From Podospora bellae-mahoneyi (Eukaryota; Ascomycota; Sordariomycetes; Sordariales; Podosporaceae), in contig NW_026946359.1 in the NCBI RefSeq assembly GCF_035222275.1, forward strand, positions 5,518,001 to 5,582,000: 64,000 nt of DNA. The letters run 5' to 3'. The notes beneath the pieces were generated by a model. That model searched no databases and was not told the origin of the DNA. It saw only the letters and a program-made list of their open reading frames with translations. The position numbers were made by a program, and so were the translations under genes. Shown one piece after another: positions 42,272-53,337 of the stretch. The first letter of the stretch is position 1. Each line of letters starts with the position of its first letter.

Positions 42272-43502
42272 AGAGAATTGTGTCTCATGATGAGCACGAC
42301 ATTGCATTCATCATTACTAGACACGCGAGCATCTGGCATATTCTGGAAACGCTGTTTGAATGGGTGGCTCGCTCAGCTCTGCCACCATAGCCCGGCGATG
42401 CTGGTCGCTTCGGTGGCACTGCGTTGTTGTGTGAGTGTGTAAGGCATGGCTCTGCGTCGGGACGACGAACGACAAATGAAACATGAACGGACGAAACGGA
42501 CGTACTTGAAAAGTTCTATATACACAAAGCGGATGGGTTTTATTGGTGGTGGTGGGATCATTATCTGGGGGGGGGGGAAGGGGGAGAGGGAAGGTGTAAG
42601 GAGAGGTTGTGTTGTTGTGTTGCGATATCACTTTTAATGCTTAATGGAAAAGCATACAGCGGATTCTTCTTTTTTTTTTCTCTTCACTTCGATATAAGGA
42701 TGTGGTGGGTGGTGGGTGATTCTGCCCTCACCCCTGATAGCTTGTGAGACTTGGTGTCTGAAGATTATCATTTCTTTCTTTTGTTTGTTGCTGTTGTTTA
42801 TGGTGGCGGATATTCTTGTACATGGTATTTCAAGAAGATGTTGGTTTCGATACCCCTTTTTTCTTGTCTTTTTGTGTTGACGTTTAGAAATATGATAGGT
42901 TAACGTATAAAGATTACTTTTTGATATGGAGGTATAGTTTCAATAAGAGATAGGATATGGGATTGTGTTGTAACATATGATGTAAAAGAAAAGTAAATGA
43001 AAAATGGAGAATGGAAAAAAGGGAAAAAAAGAAAAAGAAAAAGAGAACAAAAAACCAAAGGCACGCAAGACAAGCTCGACAGTGGCCCTGCCCAGTTTGA
43101 AAAGACCAAAAAGCAAAGATTTAATTGAGTTGTATTCTTCTTATGTACCTAGCTAGGTGGTGATGCCTCATGTCTCACTTGGCTGTGGAGAGAATGGAGG
43201 TAATGGGAAAACAGGCGACTTTTTCAGCTGAGCAACTCTTCATTCAAGCCAAAGAGAAACGAAATGTTCCGAGAAAGAAGAAACAACACAGTGATTTGAT
43301 GCGTTTTCCATTTTACTCTATGAATCTTTGACGACCACTGATGATGCGGTCTTCTATAACATCACAGGACTCCCGGTCGTCCCCCTTTTACAAACTTTCC
43401 TTACACTCGCAACTTTTCGATACGCATATTTTCTTGCTCACGATCAAAGCAGAGAAAACACCAAAACAAAAACAAAACAAATCCTCACAGATAGCGGGAA
43501 AT
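42272..43502. other. Convergent intergenic region, unknown 980-aa gene / MTD1
   Basis: 1.2 kb of 3' flanks. Contains an 11-base G run at 42567-42577, poly-T near 42670, and an A/G-rich stretch near 43010-43070. No gene is recognised. Confidence 0.6.
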
Positions 43503-44612
43503 CTAGTCATCTTTGAAAGCCCCCTCCCTCGCCTTTTGCGCATCATCACTCGTCCCCTCCTGCCGTGGGCTGTTGGCGATAAGCCGCTACACATCACCAC
43601 CGTCAGTCCATACAAGCTACCAAAACCAAAGGGCTTAAAGGGGTCTACTTACCACCAAATTCCTCAACAACACCGCAATAGTAACCTTGCCAATGCTCGG
43701 CACATAAATACTCGCCTTCTCCTTCACCGCCGGCCCGTCAAAGTTCCTGAAGCTGCTAAAGTTGATGCAGACCACGCCTTCTCTCAGCAACTCGGTCGGC
43801 ACCTTGAACTTTTCAGTCGGGACGCCACCAATAACTACATCCGACAGAGGCAAGACGTCGTTGAGAGTGAGGTCGGGCTTGTCGACGACCTGGTGGCGCA
43901 GCGCCTTGATGCCGGACCCGCGGGTGAAGAGCTGGACGCCGGTGATGTCGACCGAGTAGACTGTCGCGCCGTCGTTGGCCAGCAGGGCGGCGAGGGGGCG
44001 GCCGTTGACTTCGCTGCGGTTGATTACCGTGATTGTCTTTCCGTAGAGGCGGTTTCCATAGGCGAGGATGGGGTTGTAGATTTGGAGGTGTTCTAACGCT
44101 TTGACAATCGCCAATGGGGTGCAAGGGAGGATCGACTTTTTGAGATTGGCAGGGGGGTCGAGGAAGCGAACGTTGTGGTACATGTTGAAGAGGTGGGTGT
44201 GGCAGAGACCTTCAACATCCTTGGCGAGGGAGACGGTCTCCTGGATGTAGCGGTCCTGATGGCCTTGGTTGGCGGGCCAGATGGGGTAGTAGACGAGGAT
44301 ACCGTCGACTTCGGGGTCGTTGTTGGCGGCGATGATGGCCTCCTCGAGGGACTCCTTGTCTACCTTTACCAGGTTGAACGAGAAGCCTTGTTCTTCGCAG
44401 GTCTTTTTGGACCATTCGGCGTACTGGTAGGCGTGGGGGTCGTCATTGGCGAGGAAGGCGGACAGGGTTGGGCGGCGCGGGAGTTGGATGGCCGAGAGGG
44501 TGGATTGGACTTCGGCGAGCATCTTTTTGGCGATGGTGTCGGCTAGGATCACTTTGCAGGTTTTGGGGGGTTCGGAGGGGGCCCCCTGGGGGACGGCAGC
44601 CTTGGAAGCCAT
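43503..44612 (-). CDS. MTD1: NAD+-dependent methylenetetrahydrofolate dehydrogenase
   Basis: Two exons (44612-43653, 43586-43503; 66-nt intron, donor GTAAGT) encode 347 residues. It starts MASKAAVPQGAPSEPPKTCK. Conserved segments include YQYAEWSKKTCEEQGF, VDGILVYYPIW, KDVEGLCHTHLFNMYHN, CTPLAIVKALEHL, the dinucleotide-binding GKTITVINRSEVNGRPLAA, and SDVVIGGVPTEKF. This is the monofunctional NAD+ enzyme of fungi, which oxidises 5,10-methylene-THF in cytosolic one-carbon metabolism and purine supply. Exon 2 supplies the final 27 residues (RLIANSPRQEGTSDD). A TGACTCA site lies about 300 bases upstream. Codons are C-rich early and G-rich late. Confidence 0.95.
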
Positions 44613-44909
44613 GATCGTGTGAAGGTTCGGTGATCTGGACAGAAGGGTTAGTCGGAGTTGTCACTTTGGTGAGGAATTGGGCCTGTCAAGGGGATGTGAA
44701 GCTATTAAGATCCCAATGATATCAGACGAGGGGCAGTGGCCGTAGAGGTGCTAGTTCGCGCATCGTGAATCCGTACCCCGCGATGCCCCACTACGAGGAA
44801 GCAATGATTTGCGATTGAGCTTGAAGAAAGCGCAAGGGATTTGTGAAATCGCAAAGACTTACCTTGTTGTGATATGGCCTCAGTATGGGTATGAGAGAGG
44901 TTTGATCCC

Positions 44910-44916
44910 TGACTCA
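44910..44916. promoter_or_regulatory. TGACTCA site (Gcn4/CPC-1 or Bas1 type)
   Basis: A perfect TGACTCA, the site of Gcn4/CPC-1 and containing the Bas1 core TGACTC, about 300 bases upstream of the MTD1 ATG. In yeast Bas1 controls one-carbon and purine genes including MTD1. The heptamer is expected several times by chance in 64 kb. Confidence 0.3.
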
Positions 44917-45520
44917 CTGAGAGTGGCAGAATAACCGGCGGTTGTCGGAAGCGATCACCATGGATCTGTCTTTTTCCATACCGTTTCACTCTCAACTCAA
45001 CTTGTCAAAAAATTTCACACTCTTGGATACGCCTAGAGTTTTGGCGTACCGAAAATCGCAGTATGGGCCCCACCGTTTCCTGTAAGGCTAAAAAACCCAT
45101 GCGCGCCTGTCATAGACGAGGGTTCCCTTGCCGATGTCGAGACGTTGCAGCATTGCGTAAAGTCCTAGTGCAAAAATATCGAGAGTAATTCACGCAATGC
45201 CTGTGGGCATTCTGAAGGGAACCGACACTTTCCGAGGCCACCCGGTTCCTACCGGTGATGATCTACTTCCAGTAAATGCTTCTCGAGTCCGGATCCCTTC
45301 CACTTCCTGAGCAAGACCCAATGGCGATCAAGTCTGTGGGAGAAACGTGGTGGATATGTTCTGGACGGCACCGTCGGAGATAAGGTCAGCAACGTACCCT
45401 AGGCCAGCGTATCCAGAACCACAAGCATGGGGACCCTTCTGTGGAGAGATTCGCGAGACGGCTATGGGAGCGAAATGGATGAAGGGAACAAGAAGGGGGA
45501 GGTGATGAGACGCTCGAGGT

Positions 45521-45526
45521 TATAAA
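45521..45526 (+). promoter_or_regulatory. TATA box of the ATO transporter gene
   Basis: TATAAA 118 bases upstream of the transporter ATG, followed by a C/T-rich leader. The position and strand fit a core promoter. Confidence 0.5.
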
Positions 45527-45643
45527 CAGTCGTGTCTGCCCGTCTGCCCCTCTCATCTCTGTGTCTTCACTTCATCAGCCTCTCTCTCCGTCAGCGTTCT
45601 TGTCTTACCGGCCTTCTAATAACTAATTCTCACCACTTTCACA

Positions 45644-46508
45644 ATGGGTTACGACTCCGATTCCGAGAAGCTGGCGCAAATCATCGCCCAGACCCAGATT
45701 CAGCCAAGAAAGAAGAATTGGGGCAACCCAGCACCACTGTTCGTGATCCAAGAAAACGGCTTCAAAGATCCCAAAAGAACTAGTCTTGGCTAACTTAACC
45801 TTAAATCTCAGTGCCTTGGCAGGGCTAGTCTTAACCTTGACGCCGTTGTCCTGTCAGTTGATGGGATGGAGAGGATCTGATCTCAATGGGTTTGCCAACA
45901 ACGGCGCCCATTTCTTCTGCGGTGGTCTGCTCTTGTTCCTCGGCGGTCTTCTCGAGTTCTTCCTCGCTCACACCTTCGCCTTCGTCGTGTACTGCGCATA
46001 TGGTACGTTTTTTCGGCAATCCACCATAAAGTGGAATGCAATGTTGGATCTAACGAAAACGCTAGGCGGTTTCTTCTTCGCCCTCGGCGCGACACTCACC
46101 CCTGGCTTCGGCGCGCAGACCCCGTATATGAAGTCGGGCGTCCTCGGAGCCGAGTTTTACGCCAGCTTCGGCTTCTTCTACCTCTTCGTCGGTCTCCTGT
46201 CGTTCGTATTCCTCATCTGCTCGTTGAGGACGAACCTCTGTCTCGTCATTCTGTTCCTCGCCTATACGGTTGCTTTCCCTCTACTCGCCGCTGCCGAGTG
46301 GGCCCATGCCGAAGATCGACTGGCTCTTGCTCACAGACTGACTGTCGGCGGCGGTGCTGCTTGCTTTGTCGTCAGCGCTTGCAGTTGGTGGGCCATGATC
46401 GGGGGGTTACTGCAATCGGTGGACTGGCCCTTTGACCTTCCCATGGGAGATTTGAGCCATATCATCCCTGCCGCGAGGAAAGAGGTGGACGTGGAGAGAC
46501 TGGAATGA
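45644..46508 (+). CDS. GPR1/FUN34/YaaH (ATO) family acetate/ammonium transporter
   Basis: Three exons, 45644-45738, 45812-46002 and 46066-46508, encode 242 residues. The first intron (73 nt) has donor GTTCGT and splits the family signature: exon 1 ends NPAP plus CT and exon 2 restores Leu, giving NPAPLALAGLVL. The second intron (63 nt, GTACGT...CTAG) joins VVYCAYG to GFFFALGATLTPGFGAQ. It has no stop and is a multiple of three, so reading through it looks coding. Six membrane segments are visible, including FCGGLLLFLGGLLEFF and FGFFYLFVGLLSFVFLI. Family members move acetate or ammonium across the plasma membrane; the substrate here is not determinable. NPAPLAL instead of the usual NPAPLGL is a small deviation. 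Confidence 0.92.
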
Positions 46509-47084
46509 GGTGGATGGAGTTACAAAATGCTTAATTTAATGCCAAGTGCGGAAGGATGGAGTAAAATGTATTGTATTTTAGAAGGAGGTGTATTGTAATA
46601 CTGTGGAAATAAAGTGATACCCAATCAACCAGAGCCGCCGGAATGCATCGGCTTTTTACTGCCCCTCCTACCCGTTGAGGTTTAGCGAAATTCAACTGCC
46701 AAAATAGCGTCATAACTCTCGGTTCACCGCCTGTGCCCGTGGGTTTTACTGCCGCGGGGCAACGTGGGGCAGAGGGCGATAACGGCGTTGCTTGATGGGA
46801 GCAGCCAACGTGCTTGGAAATGCGCATTGGTGGGCGAATCATTCGAAGGATATTCATGATATAGGCCATCCCAATTCAATACCAAACCTGAAAGCACTCG
46901 GTTCCTATCCACGCTCACGGTCATTCTGTCAAGCTGTGCTTAAACACTCTCGTCAGCCCAAAAAAACTTTGTCCAACATCAGCACTCGGAGCTTGGGCCA
47001 TATCATTGAAGGCCGAAGCGGTGATTCCTAGAGAGCTTCCCAGGGCCTGGAGTTACTGTTCTGACAGAGAATTGCATTTCCAAA
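46509..47084. other. Intergenic, transporter 3' flank and MMS19 promoter
   Basis: AATAAA at 46608-46613, about 100 bases after the transporter stop, is a plausible polyadenylation element. The rest is the MMS19 promoter region, without recognised genes. Confidence 0.6.
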
Positions 47085-50000
47085 ATGGCACAATTCAAGC
47101 AGTGGGCACTGGAATATGTGCTTGCTGACGATGAGCCTGTGCAGTTACAACTCACCAAGAAAGCCGCCAAGGGTAAGAGGCACAGTACACGACTTCCCTA
47201 TGTTCATCTTGGCTAATGGTACATTCAGAGATTGAGGATTCCCGAGCAAGCAGCACCGTTGTGGGAAACTGGGCCGCCTCTGTTCACCAATGGATGACCT
47301 TGACGCATTCCAACGACAATGACCAAATGGAAGATGAAGATGAAAGGGCGAATGGTGATATTGTTTCCAGAGCGAAAGGTAACGTTGTATGTCTGATACC
47401 GACGTGGACCTTAACTAACATTTTGTTCTATAGCTCTGGGTTTTCTCGCCGGCACCTTGGAGGCGCTCGACAAAACTATTCTTAGACCCGATCAAGGTTT
47501 GACTATCTTAGGTGACTCAACAGGCACAGCCATTAACGATGTTTAATAGTCCAGCGGTTGATCGGCTTCTTCGGTGCCATGTTTTCCTACGATCACAAAG
47601 CAGGCATTACAGCGTCTGCGAAAGCCCTACAACAACTGTATTCCATGAAGAACTTCAAGCCAGAGATGGGGATCAAAGTCTTGGAAGATGTCTCCAAGCT
47701 GAAGGAAGATTTCCGGCTACAGACTGCCGTTACCAGACTTGAGCTTTATGAGTTGTTCCTCAGGTTGGTGGAAGACCCAGCAGTCAGCAGTGAACTTCAA
47801 CACAAGTACGGCTCCTCATGCGGCTTTGCCCTTGATCTCCTCCAGCTCTGCTCAAGTGAGCGAGACCCAAGAAACCTTATGATCTGGTTCAAAATCATCA
47901 GACGACTCCTCACCGAATTCTCACCATCACCCGAGGTCACCGAAGAGATTTTCAAAGCTTTCTCTGCCTACTTCCCCATTTCTTTGCGGAGCTCGGCCAC
48001 CCCAATAGGAATCACAGCCGAGGACCTCAAGGAGGCGGTGCGGTACTGTTTTTCATCGCATCAACGTGTTGCCCCTTTTGCCTTTCCATTTCTCATGCAG
48101 AAGCTTGATCAAGGGGATGCAGTCACGGTGGCTGTCAAGGTATGCTGAAAATGCTCCTGAGTTCCGAAAGTATAGCTTGCTAACTCCGTTAGGTTGACAT
48201 TCTGAGAACCATCAAGGCGTGTATCGAAGAGTACGAAAACCCGCAGGCTAGCGTTGTCCCATACATCAAAAAGATCTGGGGGTCCCTGAAATACGAAGTA
48301 CGAAACGGGGAGGTAAAGGAGAGCATCGACGCCACCATCGAAGTGCTCCGTGCTATTGCCAGAAAGCTCGATGGCTCGAAAACTCACAAGCATGAAGTCA
48401 CCCTGTTGAAGAACTACATCGACCTGGTGTTTGGAGACTGCAAAGACGACCTTTCCAATCCGACCTACACGAAACAAGCAGGTCTTCTGTTATTGACGGT
48501 TGTCACCGCAAGCATCAAGGGCTATGTGTTTTACAGTGCTAGCTTCATCGATATCATCCGCCAAAATCTTCGACAACCAAAGTCTCCGACTCATACCCGA
48601 GACCTTCTGCTACTTGTGAACTCTATTCTCAAGACACGGATAGAGCTCTTCAAGAACCGAAAAGTTGGACATCCCGATGATGAGGAGCAATTACGTTCCG
48701 AGCCACGGACCCACCTCGTTAGCCTCTTCCACGATGTCTACCTACCAATATGGACGGGCAAGGCCAGTGAATCTGATTCCAAAGAGAGCGATGTCCTGAA
48801 ACAAGTCGCTCTTGGTCTTGGCTTGCTTGTCAGCCAGCAAGCTTTGGATACGAAGGGCGAGGTGTCACTCCTCTGCTCCGGGGCTATCTGTTTTGAGATC
48901 TGCAACCTTCTCACTGTCACACTTGTGAAGCCTTTGACCCTGAGCTCCAATGACAATCAGAGCCAGGATGCGACGCTGGAAGATGACGTTGTGCTTGCTC
49001 TGCGCACAATCGTCATGAGTTACACAGATGGCTATGGGCATATTCTCAAGGCAGCCAGAAAGGAAATCCAGAAGCGCGACTGGACTGGTCCTTCTGAGTA
49101 TTCTCTGGAGGCTCTGAAGATTCTGCTTTCTCGACTGGCGTTCATCGGGTGCTCAGAGATTCCGACCCAGGTCAAGTCTGACACGGAGCCGGAACACCCA
49201 TACAGCCCGCTGCGGCACTATGACGCGTGGCTGCGGACGCTAGTATACCTCTTCCCACTGTCAGCTCAGTCCCTTACTGCCAACTCGTACATTTTGTCGT
49301 CTCTTCATGCGTCGGTCATATGGTTCCGTGACGCCTGTGAAGCAAGGTACGGGACTGGTGCACTGGTCCAGTATTCAAATAGCGACAAGAACTGGCTTGC
49401 GGAATTTGAGCAGCTTCCAGGCACATTCTTCAGTCAGGCGGAGGGTCAATCTATACTGCCAGACGAAGTTGCTTCAAGCTTTGGCGAGGATGACCCCAAG
49501 ACGTATCTCCAGTTCCTGCGACTCAGCTTGTTCATCGTGAGGGGATTTTACAAGGGTGCCAATACTGAAGCACCATGGTCAGAGCAAGCGCTTGTTCAGC
49601 TTGCTCAGACGGCTGCGTTGGTTGTGCGAAGCCTCGATGAAAAGTTGCAGGTGTCTTGTAATCTGGCCCGCGAGGCATTCAGCTTGTTCAAGACCTCCGA
49701 GGACAAGCCCTGCGCTAGCCCATTGAGTGGGTTACTCACAGTTGGTATCCTTCAGGGACTTCACCCGGGTGCTATGACTGAGCTGGTGAGTTTCATGCTC
49801 TAAATCACTGTTCCCAAACCAAACTGACAACAATATTTGTAGTATCAACCCGGAGGTGTAGCAGAGAAGTTTATCTGCGATACATCCTACCTTGGCTCCT
49901 CGCCACGAGCAAGCGATATTAAGGCCGCCATTGGAGCCATCTATTCCAACAAGTACCCAGCTGGACCTGCTGCATCTGAGGAATACCAGACCTTGAAGCG

Positions 50001-50841
50001 TGGTTTGGAATTCTGGACGAACCACATCAAGAACGCCGTCAGATCCTCAGACATCGACTCTGACAGCTTCCACTCCTTCACCAACGTTGCTATGCACACC
50101 GTTGCCGGGGCCGTGGCCCGTCAAGAGAAATTCGTCCTTGACCTCATCCCTATCCTCCACGAGGCGGCTGCTAGCCCCAGCCCCAACGGGGAAATCGTCG
50201 CTCGTTCCATGGGCATCCTAGTCCAACCCAACAGCGAAGTTTTGAACAAGGAGAGCCACGCGAACATCAAGCGGTTCTACAAGCAATGGGCTTACAACTT
50301 CCTCGTCCGCCCATTATATGACCTTGCCCGCCCAGGCAGCGACAAGGACCCCAAGGCCACAGCCCGTTACTCTATCATGATTCTCTCAGTGGTCAAGAAC
50401 TGTCCTTTTACCGTCTACCAGGACGATCTCGAGTCTCTGCTGCGTCTCCTTGTCACCGCACTGAGCAACAAGAAGGACGACAGTGTCCTCTCCGAGGAGG
50501 CCGCGCAGGCGCAGGTGATTGCCGCTTTGGAAATCCTGGTTGATATCCTGGCCAACGAGCCAAGCACTCTCAAGGGTTTCTTGAAGGAGATCATCAGTGG
50601 GACGACCAAGGTGTACCAGGAATCAGCCACCTCGAACAAGACGCTCCACAAGACTCTAACGACCTGCCGGAAGTTGTCACTGCAGGTGCTCGGTGCACTA
50701 CCGAAGACGTTTGAGGAGCGCTATCTCCTTTCTTTCTCGCGCCCAACACAGCGCATGCTGGCTTCGGCGTGTGGCGACCCTGTGAGAAAGGTGCGTGAGG
50801 CTGCGCGGTCAGCCAGGGCTAACTGGGCGAAGGTTGTTTAG
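47085..50841 (+). CDS. MET18: MMS19/MET18, cytosolic iron-sulfur cluster targeting and DNA repair factor
   Basis: Six exons: 47085-47172, 47229-47378, 47434-47496, 47550-48139, 48193-49785 and 49843-50841, encoding 1160 residues with consistent phases. Introns are 53-57 nt. The protein is a HEAT-repeat solenoid. Conserved N-terminal pieces include FLAGTLEALDKTILRPDQ and VQRLIGFFGAMFSYDHKAG. The C-terminus has RPTQRMLASACGDPVRKVRE and ends RSARANWAKVV, the typical MMS19 end. MMS19 docks apo-proteins such as XPD and DNA polymerases onto the CIA complex for Fe-S insertion. The region around residues 30-75 (DSRASSTVVGNW to EDEDERANGD) is less conserved. Confidence 0.94.
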
Positions 50842-51086
50842 GGGTAGGATATGAGATTTGCAGGTAGATAGAACCCATCTGATCCAATGAGCAGCAAAGC
50901 AATGTGAACCATGGGTATCTCTGTTGACTTTTTGCCGTCCACCAAAGGACACCTTCCCCATACATAGATAAACGAATCAATTAGCCAGAAACTCGCTGTA
51001 GCCCCCCCTGTAACCGCCAATACCATTTTCTGTACAAAAAGTTTTTGCACAACAAACCCGGTTAATCATTCCCGATCCTCGAACGA

Positions 51087-51855
51087 CTAGTTCTTCCTCC
51101 TCTTTCCCCCCTTCTTCGCCTCAGCCGCCTCCGTCCCCGTCGCCGTCTCGACCGCAGACCCAACAACACTAACCCCCTCACCACTTAACATAGCCAACAT
51201 CTCAGGAGTATATACCGCCGACGGCCCTGCCTCCCCACCCTCAACCTTTGCGGCATTCGCCCTCTTGGTATCAACCCTCCCAATAACATCCACCCCCTGC
51301 GCCAACACAGTCTGCAACGGTGCCGCAACAAACCTCCCCGCGGCATCAAACCACTCGGTAAAACTCCTGCTAATCTTCAATGTCTTCCTCTCCCCTGTCT
51401 TCCCATCCTTGACCTCAATTGTCATGTGATAGACTGGTACATTCTTTTTTGTCTCGGTCGAGATCCGGATCTTGTCACCTTTTGGGGAGGTGCCCTGGTA
51501 GATTGTGCCCTTTTCGACATAGAAGATCCAGAAGGTGAGGAGTCCGTTGAGGATGGTGTAGAGGGCGACGGCGAAGGCGGTGTAAGTTTTTGTGGACTCG
51601 AAGCCGAAGTTGTAGTCCCAGGCGAAGCAGGCGGCGGAGAGGGCGAACGCGGAGAAGCCAAGGGCGAGGCGGACGTCGGTGAGGAGGTGGGAGGGGGTGA
51701 AGGAGAGGGAGGTGAGGTAGTTGGGTATGGCGTCGTCGGTGGTGTTTTTGAGGTCTGGAATAAGTGGGATTAGAGGCTGGACTTGGAGAGGGGGTGGTGA
51801 AGGAGGGGAGCTTACCTGCTAAGTTGTAGACCGTGATCTTTTCTTGGGTGGCCAT
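51087..51855 (-). CDS. SPC2: Signal peptidase complex subunit 2
   Basis: Two exons (51855-51816 and 51754-51087; 61-nt intron, donor GTAAGC) encode 235 residues. It begins MATQEKITVYNLADLKNTTD, the usual fungal start, with the intron after NLA. Two membrane segments follow, ALGFSAFALSAACFAWDYNF and YTAFAVALYTILNGLLTFWI, then FYVEKGTIYQGTSPKGDKIR. A cytosolic domain contains SFTEWFDAAGRFVAAPLQTV and the tail is Lys/Arg-rich (KKGGKRRKN). SPC2 supports signal peptidase and its link to the Sec61 translocon. It is 3'-convergent to MMS19 (gap 245 bases) and divergent to EMC3. Confidence 0.95.
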
Positions 51856-52234
51856 GATGGCAAGTTATTTGAGCAAATGAATTGAAACGAAAGACAATCC
51901 CAGATACTGTTATATTCAAGGCCAGAACAAAGCTTCCTGCGAAGAATCGGTAGTAAACCTCTCGATCGTTGGCTTCAAAGTTCCTAGACAAACACCTGTC
52001 GCGAAACGGAAAGGCCACCTCTTTGGACGTCAGAAGTGGCCCGTGCTCCTCTACCCGTCTTTTTGGCAGGGTTCCTGCGCCGCGCGCATGAGCAACCCCT
52101 GCAATCTTGGCATTCGATGGGAAGCTCCAGCGCAACGACGACATTGCATTGCTGCTGTCTTGATCCCATCACCAGCCAAACACTTAACCCAATTCCACAA
52201 CAACACTATCTCGCCCTGTGAAGAGACCACAACC
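51856..52234. promoter_or_regulatory. Divergent promoter, SPC2 / EMC3
   Basis: 379 bases between the ATGs of two ER-membrane biogenesis genes. No TATA box is evident. Both genes encode parts of ER membrane machines, so shared regulation is plausible but unproven. Confidence 0.45.
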
Positions 52235-53236
52235 ATGGCGCAAGTACCAGTCCAGACGATCCATAGGGATCCCCAGTTATTGTATGTCCCCCCCCTACCA
52301 CTGTCTTTCACCACCATCCACGATGTCACTAACCACACTACCCTCACCACAGCTACTGGATCCTCTTCCCCATCACCATAGTCATGATCCTCACTGGCAT
52401 CCTCCGTCACTACGCCACAGTCCTCATGTCCTCCGCCCCCAAACCCCTCGACCTCCGCTCCACCCGCGAGCAGCGTTCCCTCCTCCACGGCATCTCCCTC
52501 CGCACCAACTTCCACGTCCTCTCTCCCCGCTCCTTCCACTCCCGCCGCGACGCCGTCATCACCGCCTACGAATCAGGCGCATACCTCAAAGACCCAGAGA
52601 GAAAGGGTCAGCCCCCGGCAAACCCAATGACAGACCCGAGCTCGATGGACGGGATGATGGGCATGATGAAGAACCAGATGGCTATGATCATCCCCAACAC
52701 GCTGATCATGAGCTGGATCAATGCTTTTTTCAGCGGTTATGTTATTAGTGAGTGGCTGACAGCTCCGGGAAGAAGGAAGGCGGCTGGGCTGACATGGCAA
52801 AATAGTGAAATTACCCTTCCCCCTGACCATCAAGTTCAAGAGTATGCTTCAGGCTGGTGTGGGAACCAAGGACATGGACCCGAGGTGGATGTCAAGTATC
52901 AGTTGGTACTTTTTGTGCATGTTTGGTTTGCAGTCTGTGTTCAACTTTTTGCTTGGCAATGACAATGGTATGTTTTGTTCTGGCAACTATTGACAAGGTG
53001 TATTGGCGATTCTATCCATGCAAGTACAAGCTGTGCTGACAATCTTCCTCCTGATAGCTGCCAGCCAAATGGCTCAGCAGATGGGCCAGATGGGCCCTCA
53101 GGCGCCACAAATGTTTGGCCCTGGTGTTGACCCCAATAAGCAGTTCCTGGCCGAGGCGGAGAACCTGGCTGTGATTGAACACCATTCGGTTCTGGACGGT
53201 GTCGAACAGCGGCTTCTTGAGGGAATTAGGGTATAA
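52235..53236 (+). CDS. EMC3: ER membrane protein complex subunit 3
   Basis: Four exons, 52235-52281, 52353-52747, 52806-52967 and 53058-53236, encode 260 residues. It starts MAQVPVQTIHRDPQL, followed by TM1 in YWILFPITIVMILTGILRHY. Then come SLLHGISLRTNFHVL and SRRDAVITAYESGAYLK. TM2 contains MIIPNTLIMSWINAFFSGYV and TM3 contains SSISWYFLCMFGLQSVFNF. EMC3 is the Oxa1-superfamily insertase core of the EMC, placing tail-anchored and multi-spanning proteins in the ER. The Met-rich ASQMAQQMGQMGPQAPQMFG loop follows TM3. All three introns have good GTATGT or GTGAGT donors. Confidence 0.95.
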
Positions 53237-53337
53237 GGGATGCACAAAATGTGACTTTTCGGCTTACGGTGACGACAGCAACATACGATAGCGCCTCTCG
53301 ATGAACCGGGTTTGGTGACAGCGTCGGCTACTCTCCT

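Larger units (their letters stand above)
44613..45643. other. Divergent promoter region, MTD1 / ATO transporter
   Basis: Contains TGACTCA at 44910-44916 and TATAAA at 45521-45526, then a C/T-rich leader for the transporter. No gene is recognised. Confidence 0.6.

Noticed and set aside
42567-42577. 11-base G run as a possible G-quadruplex
   Set aside because: A single run in a 3' flank with no clear partner runs in a G-quadruplex spacing; treated as simple homopolymer.
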